NCBI GenBank assembly: GCA_025060275.1
Contig: JANXCJ010000073.1
Location: forward strand, 1-8,919
DNA from: Bacteroidia bacterium
Lineage (GTDB): Bacteria > Bacteroidota > Bacteroidia > SpSt-205
Length of the DNA stretch: 8,919 bases
Reading direction: 5' to 3'
Below, in pieces: positions 1-5,941 of this stretch; the first letter of the stretch is position 1; each line of letters begins with the position of its first letter. The position numbers and the translations under genes are program-made. The notes under the pieces were generated by a model. The model did no database searches. It was given only the letters and a program-made list of their open reading frames with translations, and had not been told where the DNA came from.

Positions 1-188
1 ATAAGGTCCGCCTCTTGGGGCGAGGGAACAAAGGCGTATCCCTCACTGTGCAGGATACCTGCTACAAGCTCGCTATCCGCGAAATTCATCTGGCATCCAT
101 AAGTCTCTATATAGGCTTTGTAGGGGGTCTCCTGCGTCGGCAGTGTAGCGGTGTGCTGGGCAAATACCCGCGTATGGACCAGTGCCAT
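1..188 (-). CDS. miaB: MiaB, tRNA-2-methylthio-N6-dimethylallyladenosine synthase (5' part only)
   Basis: N-terminal 62 residues of a radical-SAM methylthiotransferase; the rest lies beyond base 1. MiaB adds the methylthio group to i6A37 in tRNAs reading UNN codons, in the cytoplasm. The sequence shows the N-terminal domain signature YIETYGCQMNFADSE at residues 26-40, where Cys32 is the first of three cysteines holding the auxiliary iron-sulfur cluster, followed by LVAGIL and a GY...ADL stretch typical of the family. The radical-SAM CxxxCxxC motif and TRAM domain are outside the window. The ATG at 188 is the earliest possible start, because an in-frame TGA lies only two codons upstream. The first ~23 residues form a poorly conserved leader, usual for MiaB. 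MiaB is preferred over the related RimO or MtaB because of the QMN after the cysteine. A TAnnTTTG promoter element sits 7 bases before the start. Confidence 0.9.
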   Translation of the reverse strand, partial: MALVHTRVFAQHTATLPTQETPYKAYIETYGCQMNFADSELVAGILHSEGYAFVPSPQEADL

Positions 189-806
189 ATTTTCACAAAA
201 GTAGGAAAAAGTTTCATAGCTCTTAGCTGTATTTTATATGCTCAGTCCTCAAGAGTGCTCATATTAGGTCCTGATAGTATTCCTATCTACCTTCTGTCGC
301 CTGTGGAGATTATAGCGGAAGCGCCGCCCCCGGAGCGGGTAGCCGAGGTACGAAAGCAGTGGGCAGCCTTTCAGCGTTTGCGTCGTAATGTACATTTAGC
401 TTACCCTTTAGCTAAGGAAGCAGCCCGTATCGTGCGAGAGGTGGATAATGAACGTGCCCGTCTCGGGAAAAAAAGCCGAGATTATAAAGCCTATAGTCGG
501 CGTCTACGGAAAGAGCTTTTCGAGAAATATGAGCCTATCCTCCGAGAAATGACCGTGAGTCAGGGCATAATCCTTATCAAACTTATTCACCGAGAAACGG
601 GTATAGATGCGTACACTCTGATCCGAGAGTATGCTGGGGGATTGCAAGCAGCTTTTTGGCAGAGCCTTGCAAAGCTCTATGGCTCTAATCTAAAACTCAC
701 CTATGACCCCTCAAAAGAACCTCTTATTGAGGCTGTGATTGAGGAGATTGAGACGGGTAAGAGTGCAGACTGGGTTTTAGATGCTTATGAGATACCGACA
801 GAATGA
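174..806 (+). CDS. DUF4294 family protein with probable signal peptide
   Basis: Protein of about 210 residues from the start chosen here; function unknown. After an N-terminal leader it shows features I recall for DUF4294 in Bacteroidota: GPDSIPIYLL (residues 32-41), HLAYPLAKEA (74-83), a charged helical stretch, MTVSQGIILIKLIHRETG (126-143), GGLQAAFWQ (155-163) and LTYDP (175-179). Residues 9-24 (KVGKSFIALSCILYAQ) resemble a Bacteroidota signal peptide ending in A-Q, so export to the periplasm is likely. The frame is open further upstream, to about base 15, but that part is antisense to conserved miaB codons and is not believable as protein. ATG at 174 is the nearest ATG that keeps the whole signal peptide; it makes the gene overlap the miaB start by 15 bp. 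A GTG at 255 is an alternative that would remove the signal. The 3' end overlaps the convergent hydrolase gene by 83 bp. Confidence 0.75.
   Translation: MDQCHIFTKVGKSFIALSCILYAQSSRVLILGPDSIPIYLLSPVEIIAEAPPPERVAEVRKQWAAFQRLRRNVHLAYPLAKEAARIVREVDNERARLGKKSRDYKAYSRRLRKELFEKYEPILREMTVSQGIILIKLIHRETGIDAYTLIREYAGGLQAAFWQSLAKLYGSNLKLTYDPSKEPLIEAVIEEIETGKSADWVLDAYEIPTE
196..203 (-). promoter_or_regulatory. Bacteroidota -7 promoter element of miaB (TACTTTTG)
   Basis: On the minus strand TACTTTTG matches the Bacteroidota primary-sigma -7 consensus TAnnTTTG and ends 7 bases before the miaB ATG at 188. Transcription would be expected to start 3-6 bases after the element, giving a leader of only a few bases. 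No good -33 TTTG is visible at the usual 19-21 base spacing, so the call rests on the -7 match and its position. The element lies inside the probable coding start of the divergent DUF4294 gene. Confidence 0.5.
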
Positions 807-1554
807 ACCGATGTATGTCTCGTACGAAAGGGCGTCTATGAGTGAAAATGAGGGCATGCCCTGCGTTGGGATATAGAATGAGTTGGGCCCCCCGTATATT
901 TTCTGCTAATTGCCGACTGTGGTGGGGGGGCACCATAAGGTCGGCGGTACCTCCTATCACAAGAATAGGATGCCTAATTTTTGAAAGGTACCCCCGCATA
1001 TCTACCCGAAATAGTTCCTCTGCATCAGCGAGAAGCACTTCCATTCGGGTTCTTTGCAGAGCTTTTTTATACCACTCAATTACCTCGGGAGGAAACTCTT
1101 CGCTACCAAATGCCTGAGGATATAGAAGGTTAGCTATAGAGGTGGGAGGGAAAATCCGGAGAATGCGCGGCAAAAGGCGCCCTTGCCACTGCTCTAATGT
1201 TGTCTGGGGTTTATAGGCAAAAGTGCAGGCTAAAATAGCACCGGCGATGCGCTCAGGACATTCCTGTAGTGCAATTTGCGTAATCAGCCCTCCCATGGAG
1301 TAGCCTAATATCCATATGCACTCATTCTTTGCTAACTCCTCCGCTAATCTCAAGACATCCATAGCCCGCTGATGGAGGGTATAGGGTCCAGGCCAATTCC
1401 ATGCGCTTCCATACCCTCTCAGATCAGGAATAATCAGACGATAATGCTGGGCTAATGCACCCTCTACTGGAGAGAACATTCCACTGTCTACCATGTATCC
1501 ATGGATGAGCATGAGCCAGGGTCCCCGGCTACCCAGCTGCTTATAGGGGAGCAT
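724..1554 (-). CDS. Alpha/beta hydrolase fold protein
   Basis: 276-residue serine hydrolase of the alpha/beta fold, probably an esterase- or lipase-like enzyme; the substrate cannot be read from the sequence. Visible motifs in order: oxyanion-hole HGY at 19-21, PDLRGYG at 43-49, nucleophile elbow GYSMGG with Ser86, acid Asp205 in GGTADLMVP, and catalytic His233 in NAGHAL. The triad is complete. There is no signal peptide, so it should be cytoplasmic. The fold should end near residue 253; the last ~23 residues are a Ser/Pro/Gln/His-rich tail encoded antisense to the DUF4294 gene. It is the third gene of the PAP2-terC operon: its ATG lies 14 bp inside terC and has a purine-rich Shine-Dalgarno-like stretch (GGAGGGAGGAG) just upstream, within the last terC codons. 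Translational coupling to terC is likely. The family is too broad to infer a pathway. Confidence 0.85.
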   Translation of the reverse strand: MLPYKQLGSRGPWLMLIHGYMVDSGMFSPVEGALAQHYRLIIPDLRGYGSAWNWPGPYTLHQRAMDVLRLAEELAKNECIWILGYSMGGLITQIALQECPERIAGAILACTFAYKPQTTLEQWQGRLLPRILRIFPPTSIANLLYPQAFGSEEFPPEVIEWYKKALQRTRMEVLLADAEELFRVDMRGYLSKIRHPILVIGGTADLMVPPHHSRQLAENIRGAQLILYPNAGHALIFTHRRPFVRDIHRFILSVSHKHLKPSLHSYPSQSPQSQPQ

Positions 1555-2476
1555 GCTTCTCCTCCCTCCGCGGGATCAAGAGTGAAAGTAAGATACTACC
1601 CCCTAGTATCGTAAGAATGAAAGTCAATGATATCTCAGGCCCTATGTGCAGACCTACTATGTCCTGAAACATCTTTATTCCTATTCCAATCAGTACGATA
1701 GATATCCCGTACTCCAGCGCCCAGAAACGCTGAATCACCACAGCGAGCATGAAAAACATTGAACGAAGCCCCATCACTGCAAGGATATTGGAGCTGAATA
1801 AAACCTCTTCATCCCGGGTAATTGCAAATGCCGCAGGGATGGAGTCCACCGCGAAAATCAGGTCTGTCATTTCAACGGTAAGTAATGCTAATGACATCAG
1901 TGTGAAAAAAGTTCTACCCCCTCTTTTTATGATAAACTTTCCTTGATGGGGTATTGTGATTATGCGCAGATAGCGGCTCAGGAAGCGCAAGATAGGATTG
2001 CGGCTGAAATCCGGTGGCGAATCATCCTTTTTGATTATATTCTTGATACCAGCCCATATTAGAAATAGACCAAAGAGGTAGAGCACCCATTCAAATTTCC
2101 TTATAATAATGACCCCTGCAAATATAAATATGCCTCGCATCACGATAGCACCTAAAACGCCCCAAAACAGAATTTTATGATGATATTGGGGCTCTATGGA
2201 AAAATATCTCATTATTAGCAATATGACGAAGATATTGTCCATTGAAAGAGCGTATTCCATGATGTAAGCAGAATAGTATTCTAAAGCTCTGTCTCTACCT
2301 TTCTGATAATAAACGAATATGCCAAAAGCAAGAGCTATTAAGACAATTAGGAGAGATTGCCAAGCAGCTTGACGAAAGGTGAGAGCCCTAACTTCTCTAT
2401 GAAAAAAACCCAAATCCAAAACTAAGTAGCCCGCTATCAGCGCAAAAAAAGCCCAAACTACAGGATATTCAATCAT
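1541..2476 (-). CDS. TerC/Alx family integral membrane protein
   Basis: 311-residue inner-membrane protein of the TerC family. Family members such as E. coli Alx are linked to manganese export and pH response, and TerC itself to tellurite resistance; which applies here is inference. The protein is hydrophobic throughout, with about 8-9 likely membrane segments (roughly 5-25, 38-57, 72-93, 104-125, 129-147, 190-217, 228-248, 253-272, 283-301) and a charged loop at 148-188. The two conserved acidic signatures are present: EYALSMDNIFV (74-84, with Asp80 and Asn81) and VEMTDLIFAVDSIPAAFAIT (201-220, with Glu202, Asp205 and Asp211), the presumed metal-binding residues. Length agrees with the Alx-like subgroup, and no CBS or CorC domain follows. 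Its ATG overlaps the end of the PAP2 gene by 8 bp and its end overlaps the hydrolase by 14 bp, so it is the middle gene of a tightly coupled operon. No Shine-Dalgarno sequence is evident before its start. Confidence 0.9.
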   Translation of the reverse strand: MIEYPVVWAFFALIAGYLVLDLGFFHREVRALTFRQAAWQSLLIVLIALAFGIFVYYQKGRDRALEYYSAYIMEYALSMDNIFVILLIMRYFSIEPQYHHKILFWGVLGAIVMRGIFIFAGVIIIRKFEWVLYLFGLFLIWAGIKNIIKKDDSPPDFSRNPILRFLSRYLRIITIPHQGKFIIKRGGRTFFTLMSLALLTVEMTDLIFAVDSIPAAFAITRDEEVLFSSNILAVMGLRSMFFMLAVVIQRFWALEYGISIVLIGIGIKMFQDIVGLHIGPEISLTFILTILGGSILLSLLIPRREEKHAPL

Positions 2477-3020
2477 TTAGCCTTCTGAAGATAGCCAAAA
2501 GTACAACGCTTATCAAGAATCCTACAAACCAACCCCCGAGGATGTCGCTGGGGTAATGCACACCTAAGTATATACGAGTTAGACTGTGAAAGAAAGCCCA
2601 GGTTAGGCTGATTGCCCATACTAGAGGATGCCTGGCCCAGAAAGAAAATGTGCAAGCAAGTGCCATACTATTAGCTGCGTGACTTGAAGGGAAGCTGTAT
2701 TTTCCACCTTTGTAGCCTCTTATGACCCGGATAGCTGGAGCTAATCTACATTCGTGCGTAGGTCTGGGGCGACCTATCCAAGGTTTCAAAATCTTACTTG
2801 TGATTAGATCGGCTGAGAGGGGGGCAGCTCCAATGAGTAGCAGAGAGACCCATGCTTTCTTTCCTTCTCGGTGTATGTTCCATAGCAAACCTATGAAAAA
2901 AAGGGGTAACCATACCCATGTTTGGGTAGCGTACCACACAAGTGTGTCCCAGGGCTCTTTTCCTAATCCATTTAGCCAAAGCAGAATACCTATATCTACC
3001 TCCTGAAGAGCTTCCTTCAT
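2469..3020 (-). CDS. PAP2 family membrane phosphatase (possible undecaprenyl-diphosphatase)
   Basis: 183-residue membrane protein of the type 2 phosphatidic acid phosphatase superfamily. Such enzymes remove phosphate from lipid pyrophosphates, often undecaprenyl pyrophosphate, at the periplasmic face of the inner membrane. All three catalytic motifs are visible: K79-x6-R86-P87 in KPWIGRPRP, PSSH at 111-114 (His114 as acid/base), and R149-x5-H155-x3-D159 in TRIYLGVHYPSD (His155 the expected nucleophile). Thr148 replaces the usual Ser of the third motif, a mild change. Likely membrane segments lie near 33-50, 57-76, 117-128, 131-148 and 160-178. It is the promoter-proximal gene of the PAP2-terC-hydrolase operon, with a TAnnTTTG element upstream. 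Undecaprenyl recycling is the best guess, but specificity for other lipid phosphates such as lipid A or phosphatidylglycerophosphate cannot be excluded. Confidence 0.9.
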   Translation of the reverse strand: MKEALQEVDIGILLWLNGLGKEPWDTLVWYATQTWVWLPLFFIGLLWNIHREGKKAWVSLLLIGAAPLSADLITSKILKPWIGRPRPTHECRLAPAIRVIRGYKGGKYSFPSSHAANSMALACTFSFWARHPLVWAISLTWAFFHSLTRIYLGVHYPSDILGGWFVGFLISVVLLAIFRRLND

Positions 3021-3043
3021 CTTAAGTTCTATTTGAAGCGAGA

Positions 3044-3051
3044 CAAATTTA
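3044..3051 (-). promoter_or_regulatory. Bacteroidota -7 promoter element for the PAP2-terC-hydrolase operon (TAAATTTG)
   Basis: TAAATTTG on the minus strand matches TAnnTTTG exactly and ends 23 bases before the PAP2 ATG at 3020, which would give a leader of roughly 17-20 bases. No clear -33 TTTG is seen. It lies in the short divergent region shared with carB. Confidence 0.45.
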
Positions 3052-3112
3052 TCTGGCTAGAAGCCCTTTTATGCTCCTTAGTGACTTGGCTTAGCCTCCC
3101 CAAGGCTATTAG

Positions 3113-3120
3113 TACTTTTG
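3113..3120 (+). promoter_or_regulatory. Bacteroidota -7 promoter element of carB (TACTTTTG)
   Basis: TACTTTTG matches TAnnTTTG and ends only 4 bases before the GTG start of carB at 3125. A TTG at 3086-3088 is the nearest -33-like triplet, but the spacing (24 bases) is longer than usual. If the element is used, transcription begins at or beside the start codon and the mRNA has essentially no leader. Confidence 0.5.
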
Positions 3121-3124
3121 CTGA

Positions 3125-5941
3125 GTGCAAACGATTCTAATCATTGGTAGTGGTCCTATTGTGATAGGTCAAGCGGCGGAGTTTGACTATTCGGGTTCTC
3201 AGGCAGCTCGTGCGCTGAGAAAAGAAGGATACACTATTCACCTCATCAATTCTAACCCCGCTACCATTATGACGGATTCCCTCACAGCGGATTATGTGCA
3301 TCTTTTACCTCTCACGGTAGAAAGTATAGAGAAGATTCTCTCCCAGCACAAAATAGATGCGGTACTGCCTACGATGGGAGGGCAGACAGCTTTGAATTTG
3401 GCCACTGAATGTGCAAGGAGGGGCATATGGGAGAAGTATGGTGTAAAAGTTATAGGGGCCTCGGTGCAAGCCATAGAAATAGCTGAGGATAGGGAAAAGT
3501 TTCGGCAGTGGGGAGACTCTTTAGGGCTGCCTGTCTTGCCAGGAGGGATTGCCCGTTCATATCTGGAAGCGAAGGATTTAGCTCAGAGATTGGGCTATCC
3601 TGTTGTATTGCGCCCTTCTTTTACTTTAGGGGGCGCTGGGGCACAATTAGTCACTACTAAGGCTGAGTTAGAGAAAGCTGTAGGACGTGCCCTTGCTTTG
3701 AGCCCCGTCCATGAGGTCTTGGTAGAGCGAAGTGTAGCAGGGTGGAAGGAGTTTGAGTTGGAAGTTATGCGAGATAAGGAGGGGAACTTTGTAGTGGTCT
3801 GTACCATAGAGAATTTAGACCCCATGGGAATCCATACGGGGGACTCTATTACAATAGCCCCTGCCCAGACTCTCCCTGACAGCCTGATGCAGCGTATGCG
3901 AGAGTACGCTAAGCAACTTCTTCGGTCTTTTCCTGATTTTGCTGGGGGATGTAACGTACAGTTTGCGCTAAGTCCCCACAGTGATGAGATGTACTTGATA
4001 GAGATAAATCCAAGGGTTTCTCGCTCCTCTGCTTTAGCCTCAAAAGCCACGGGTTATCCTATTGCTAAGATTGCTGCTCTCCTTGCGATTGGAAAGCGTT
4101 TAGATGAGATAATCAATCCCATTACAGGTACTACCTCGGCTTTTTTTGAACCCAGCATAGACTATGTAGTCGTAAAAGTTCCCCGCTGGAATTTTGATAA
4201 GTTTCCTGGGGCTAATCGCCAGCTGGGTATGCAGATGCGTAGTGTAGGAGAGGCTATGGGGATTGGACGCTCTTTTATAGAGGCGCTTCAGAAGGCTGTG
4301 CAATCTTTAGAGCTGCGGCGCAATGGATTAGGTGCCGACGGGCGCGAAATTCAGGACCTTACCCAGCTTCTTCATGGCTTAGAGCATCCCAGCTGGAATA
4401 GGATTTTTTACATCCATGATGCTTTCTTAGCAGGCGTACCGCTTCGCACTATTCACAAGCTTACAGGCATAGATGAATGGTTTCTGCATGAGATACAAGC
4501 ACTGGTAGGATTAGAACGGGAGCTTGCGGGGCATACGATAGAAACCCTTTCGCCTGAGCTACTTTGGAAAGCTAAGAGGATGGGACTCGGTGATCGGCAG
4601 ATAGCCCACTTAGTTCAGGGACTTGAGAGCCAGATATACCAGCTCCGCCAAAAGTGGGGCATCCAAAGGATATATAAAAAGGTAGACACCTGTGCAGCAG
4701 AATTTGAGGCACAAACGCCCTACTATTATTCCACTTTTGAACCAGAAGGGGAAGATGAAGGGGTATATTTTGCTACGCCTGAGGAAGGTAAACCCCGTCT
4801 TCTCATTTTAGGTTCTGGGCCAAATCGGATAGGGCAAGGGGTAGAGTTTGACTACTGTTGTGTGCATGGTGTTCTGGCGGGGCAGAAGTTAGGCTATGAG
4901 ACCATTATGCTAAATTGCAATCCTGAGACTGTATCTACGGACCCCGATGTCTCGGACAGGCTGTATTTTGAGCCTGTGTTTTGGGAGCATGTGTATGAAG
5001 TGATTCAGAGGGAGAAGCCCGTAGGAGTGGTGGTGCAATTAGGAGGACAGACCCCTCTTAAGCTTGCAGAAAAGCTTCACAGATACAATATACCCCTCGT
5101 AGGTACTTCCTATGAATCAATAGATATTTCAGAAGATAGAGGGAAGTTCTCTAAGCTTTTAGAGAGGTTGGATATTCCTTATCCTCCCTTTGGGGTGGCG
5201 CATACGCCTGATGAAGCCATTTTTCTTGCGGAGAAGCTGGGTTATCCTGTGCTGGTGCGTCCCAGTTATGTGTTAGGTGGGCAGCGCATGCGTATCGTGG
5301 TGGATGAAGAGGAACTGGTTGAGCAAATCGTTACTATCCTGCGGGAGATGCCGGGTAATCGTATCTTGATAGATCGCTTCTTAGCTGGAGCGGTGGAGGC
5401 TGAGTTAGACGCGCTCTGCGATGGGGAGGAGATCGGGGTAATGGGGATTATGGAGCATATTGAGCCGGCTGGGGTACACTCTGGTGACTCTACGGCTGTG
5501 TTGCCTCCTTTTTCCTTGTCTGCCCAAATACAAGAGCGTATGCAAGCATATGCACTCAAAATTGCTCAAGCGCTCTGCGTACGCGGCTTCTTGAATGTGC
5601 AATATGCTATCCATGAAGGTACCGTATATGTTATAGAGGCGAATCTTCGTGCCTCTCGCACAGTACCTTTTTTGTGTAAGGCATATGATAAGCCCTTCGT
5701 CCAATGGGCGATGGAAATCCTACTCAAGGGGAGACGTGTAAAAGAATACGAGTTTCCTAATAAACTTAGAGGATATGCCCTTAAGCTACCGGTTTTTTCC
5801 TTTGATAGGTTTCCTGAGGTAGAGAAAACTTTAGGCCCTGAGATGCGCTCTACGGGAGAGGAGATACGGTTTATTGAAGACTTAGAAGATGGTCTCTTTC
5901 GGGAGTTGTATGCGAAAAGGCAGGTGTATCTTAGCCGATGA
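3125..5941 (+). CDS. carB: Carbamoyl-phosphate synthase large subunit, short form without the allosteric domain
   Basis: 938-residue synthetase that makes carbamoyl phosphate from bicarbonate, ammonia (from CarA-held glutamine) and two ATP, for pyrimidine and arginine synthesis. First ATP-grasp half: GSGPIVIGQAAEFDYSG (8-24), MGGQTALNLA (84-93), metal ligands Gln279, Glu293 and Asn295. The oligomerization region spans about 400-550, with GIDEWFLHEIQALVGLE (448-464). Second ATP-grasp half: GSGPNRIGQGVEFDY (563-577), LGGQTPLKLA (639-648), ligands Gln826, Glu838 and Asn840. Both active centres look intact. The protein ends at 938 soon after LGPEMRSTGEE, so the MGS-like C-terminal domain (about 135 residues, UMP/ornithine control in E. 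coli) is absent; the coding sequence is otherwise uninterrupted. The start is GTG, fixed because a TGA stop lies directly before it in frame; it lacks the usual short leader before the first beta strand. carA is not in the window. It overlaps the next gene by ATGA. Confidence 0.95.
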   Translation: MQTILIIGSGPIVIGQAAEFDYSGSQAARALRKEGYTIHLINSNPATIMTDSLTADYVHLLPLTVESIEKILSQHKIDAVLPTMGGQTALNLATECARRGIWEKYGVKVIGASVQAIEIAEDREKFRQWGDSLGLPVLPGGIARSYLEAKDLAQRLGYPVVLRPSFTLGGAGAQLVTTKAELEKAVGRALALSPVHEVLVERSVAGWKEFELEVMRDKEGNFVVVCTIENLDPMGIHTGDSITIAPAQTLPDSLMQRMREYAKQLLRSFPDFAGGCNVQFALSPHSDEMYLIEINPRVSRSSALASKATGYPIAKIAALLAIGKRLDEIINPITGTTSAFFEPSIDYVVVKVPRWNFDKFPGANRQLGMQMRSVGEAMGIGRSFIEALQKAVQSLELRRNGLGADGREIQDLTQLLHGLEHPSWNRIFYIHDAFLAGVPLRTIHKLTGIDEWFLHEIQALVGLERELAGHTIETLSPELLWKAKRMGLGDRQIAHLVQGLESQIYQLRQKWGIQRIYKKVDTCAAEFEAQTPYYYSTFEPEGEDEGVYFATPEEGKPRLLILGSGPNRIGQGVEFDYCCVHGVLAGQKLGYETIMLNCNPETVSTDPDVSDRLYFEPVFWEHVYEVIQREKPVGVVVQLGGQTPLKLAEKLHRYNIPLVGTSYESIDISEDRGKFSKLLERLDIPYPPFGVAHTPDEAIFLAEKLGYPVLVRPSYVLGGQRMRIVVDEEELVEQIVTILREMPGNRILIDRFLAGAVEAELDALCDGEEIGVMGIMEHIEPAGVHSGDSTAVLPPFSLSAQIQERMQAYALKIAQALCVRGFLNVQYAIHEGTVYVIEANLRASRTVPFLCKAYDKPFVQWAMEILLKGRRVKEYEFPNKLRGYALKLPVFSFDRFPEVEKTLGPEMRSTGEEIRFIEDLEDGLFRELYAKRQVYLSR

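Larger units (their letters stand above)
3021..3124. promoter_or_regulatory. Divergent intergenic promoter region between the PAP2 operon and carB
   Basis: 104-bp region between two outward-reading genes, containing one TAnnTTTG element for each direction (3044-3051 minus, 3113-3120 plus). It also holds a small inverted repeat, TAGCC at 3092-3096 and GGCTA at 3104-3108 with a 7-base loop, just upstream of the carB -7 element. The repeat is short and could be chance or an operator half-site pair. No riboswitch, PyrR-type attenuator or terminator could be recognised. Confidence 0.5.

Noticed and set aside
112..120. TAGGCTTTG as a promoter for the DUF4294 gene
   Set aside because: It has three bases between TA and TTTG instead of two, and lies more than 50 bases from the proposed start inside miaB codons; too weak to annotate.
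15..173. Upstream extension of the DUF4294 reading frame
   Set aside because: It starts at a TTG and is exactly antisense to the conserved first domain of miaB; the translated residues show no family similarity.
842..1117. Open frame of 91 codons on the plus strand
   Set aside because: It lies wholly inside the hydrolase gene on the opposite strand, which has a complete catalytic triad; the translation has no recognisable motif.
3092..3108. Small hairpin TAGCC/GGCTA as a terminator or attenuator
   Set aside because: Only 5 base pairs with no following T-run, and no gene ends there; it is kept only as a possible operator within the intergenic region.
3595..4050. Open frame of 151 codons on the minus strand inside carB
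   Set aside because: Antisense to the strongly conserved first ATP-grasp domain; low-complexity translation with no family features.
5266..5704. Two overlapping open frames on the minus strand within carB
   Set aside because: Both are antisense to the second ATP-grasp domain, in different frames, and one is Ser/Thr-rich shadow sequence.
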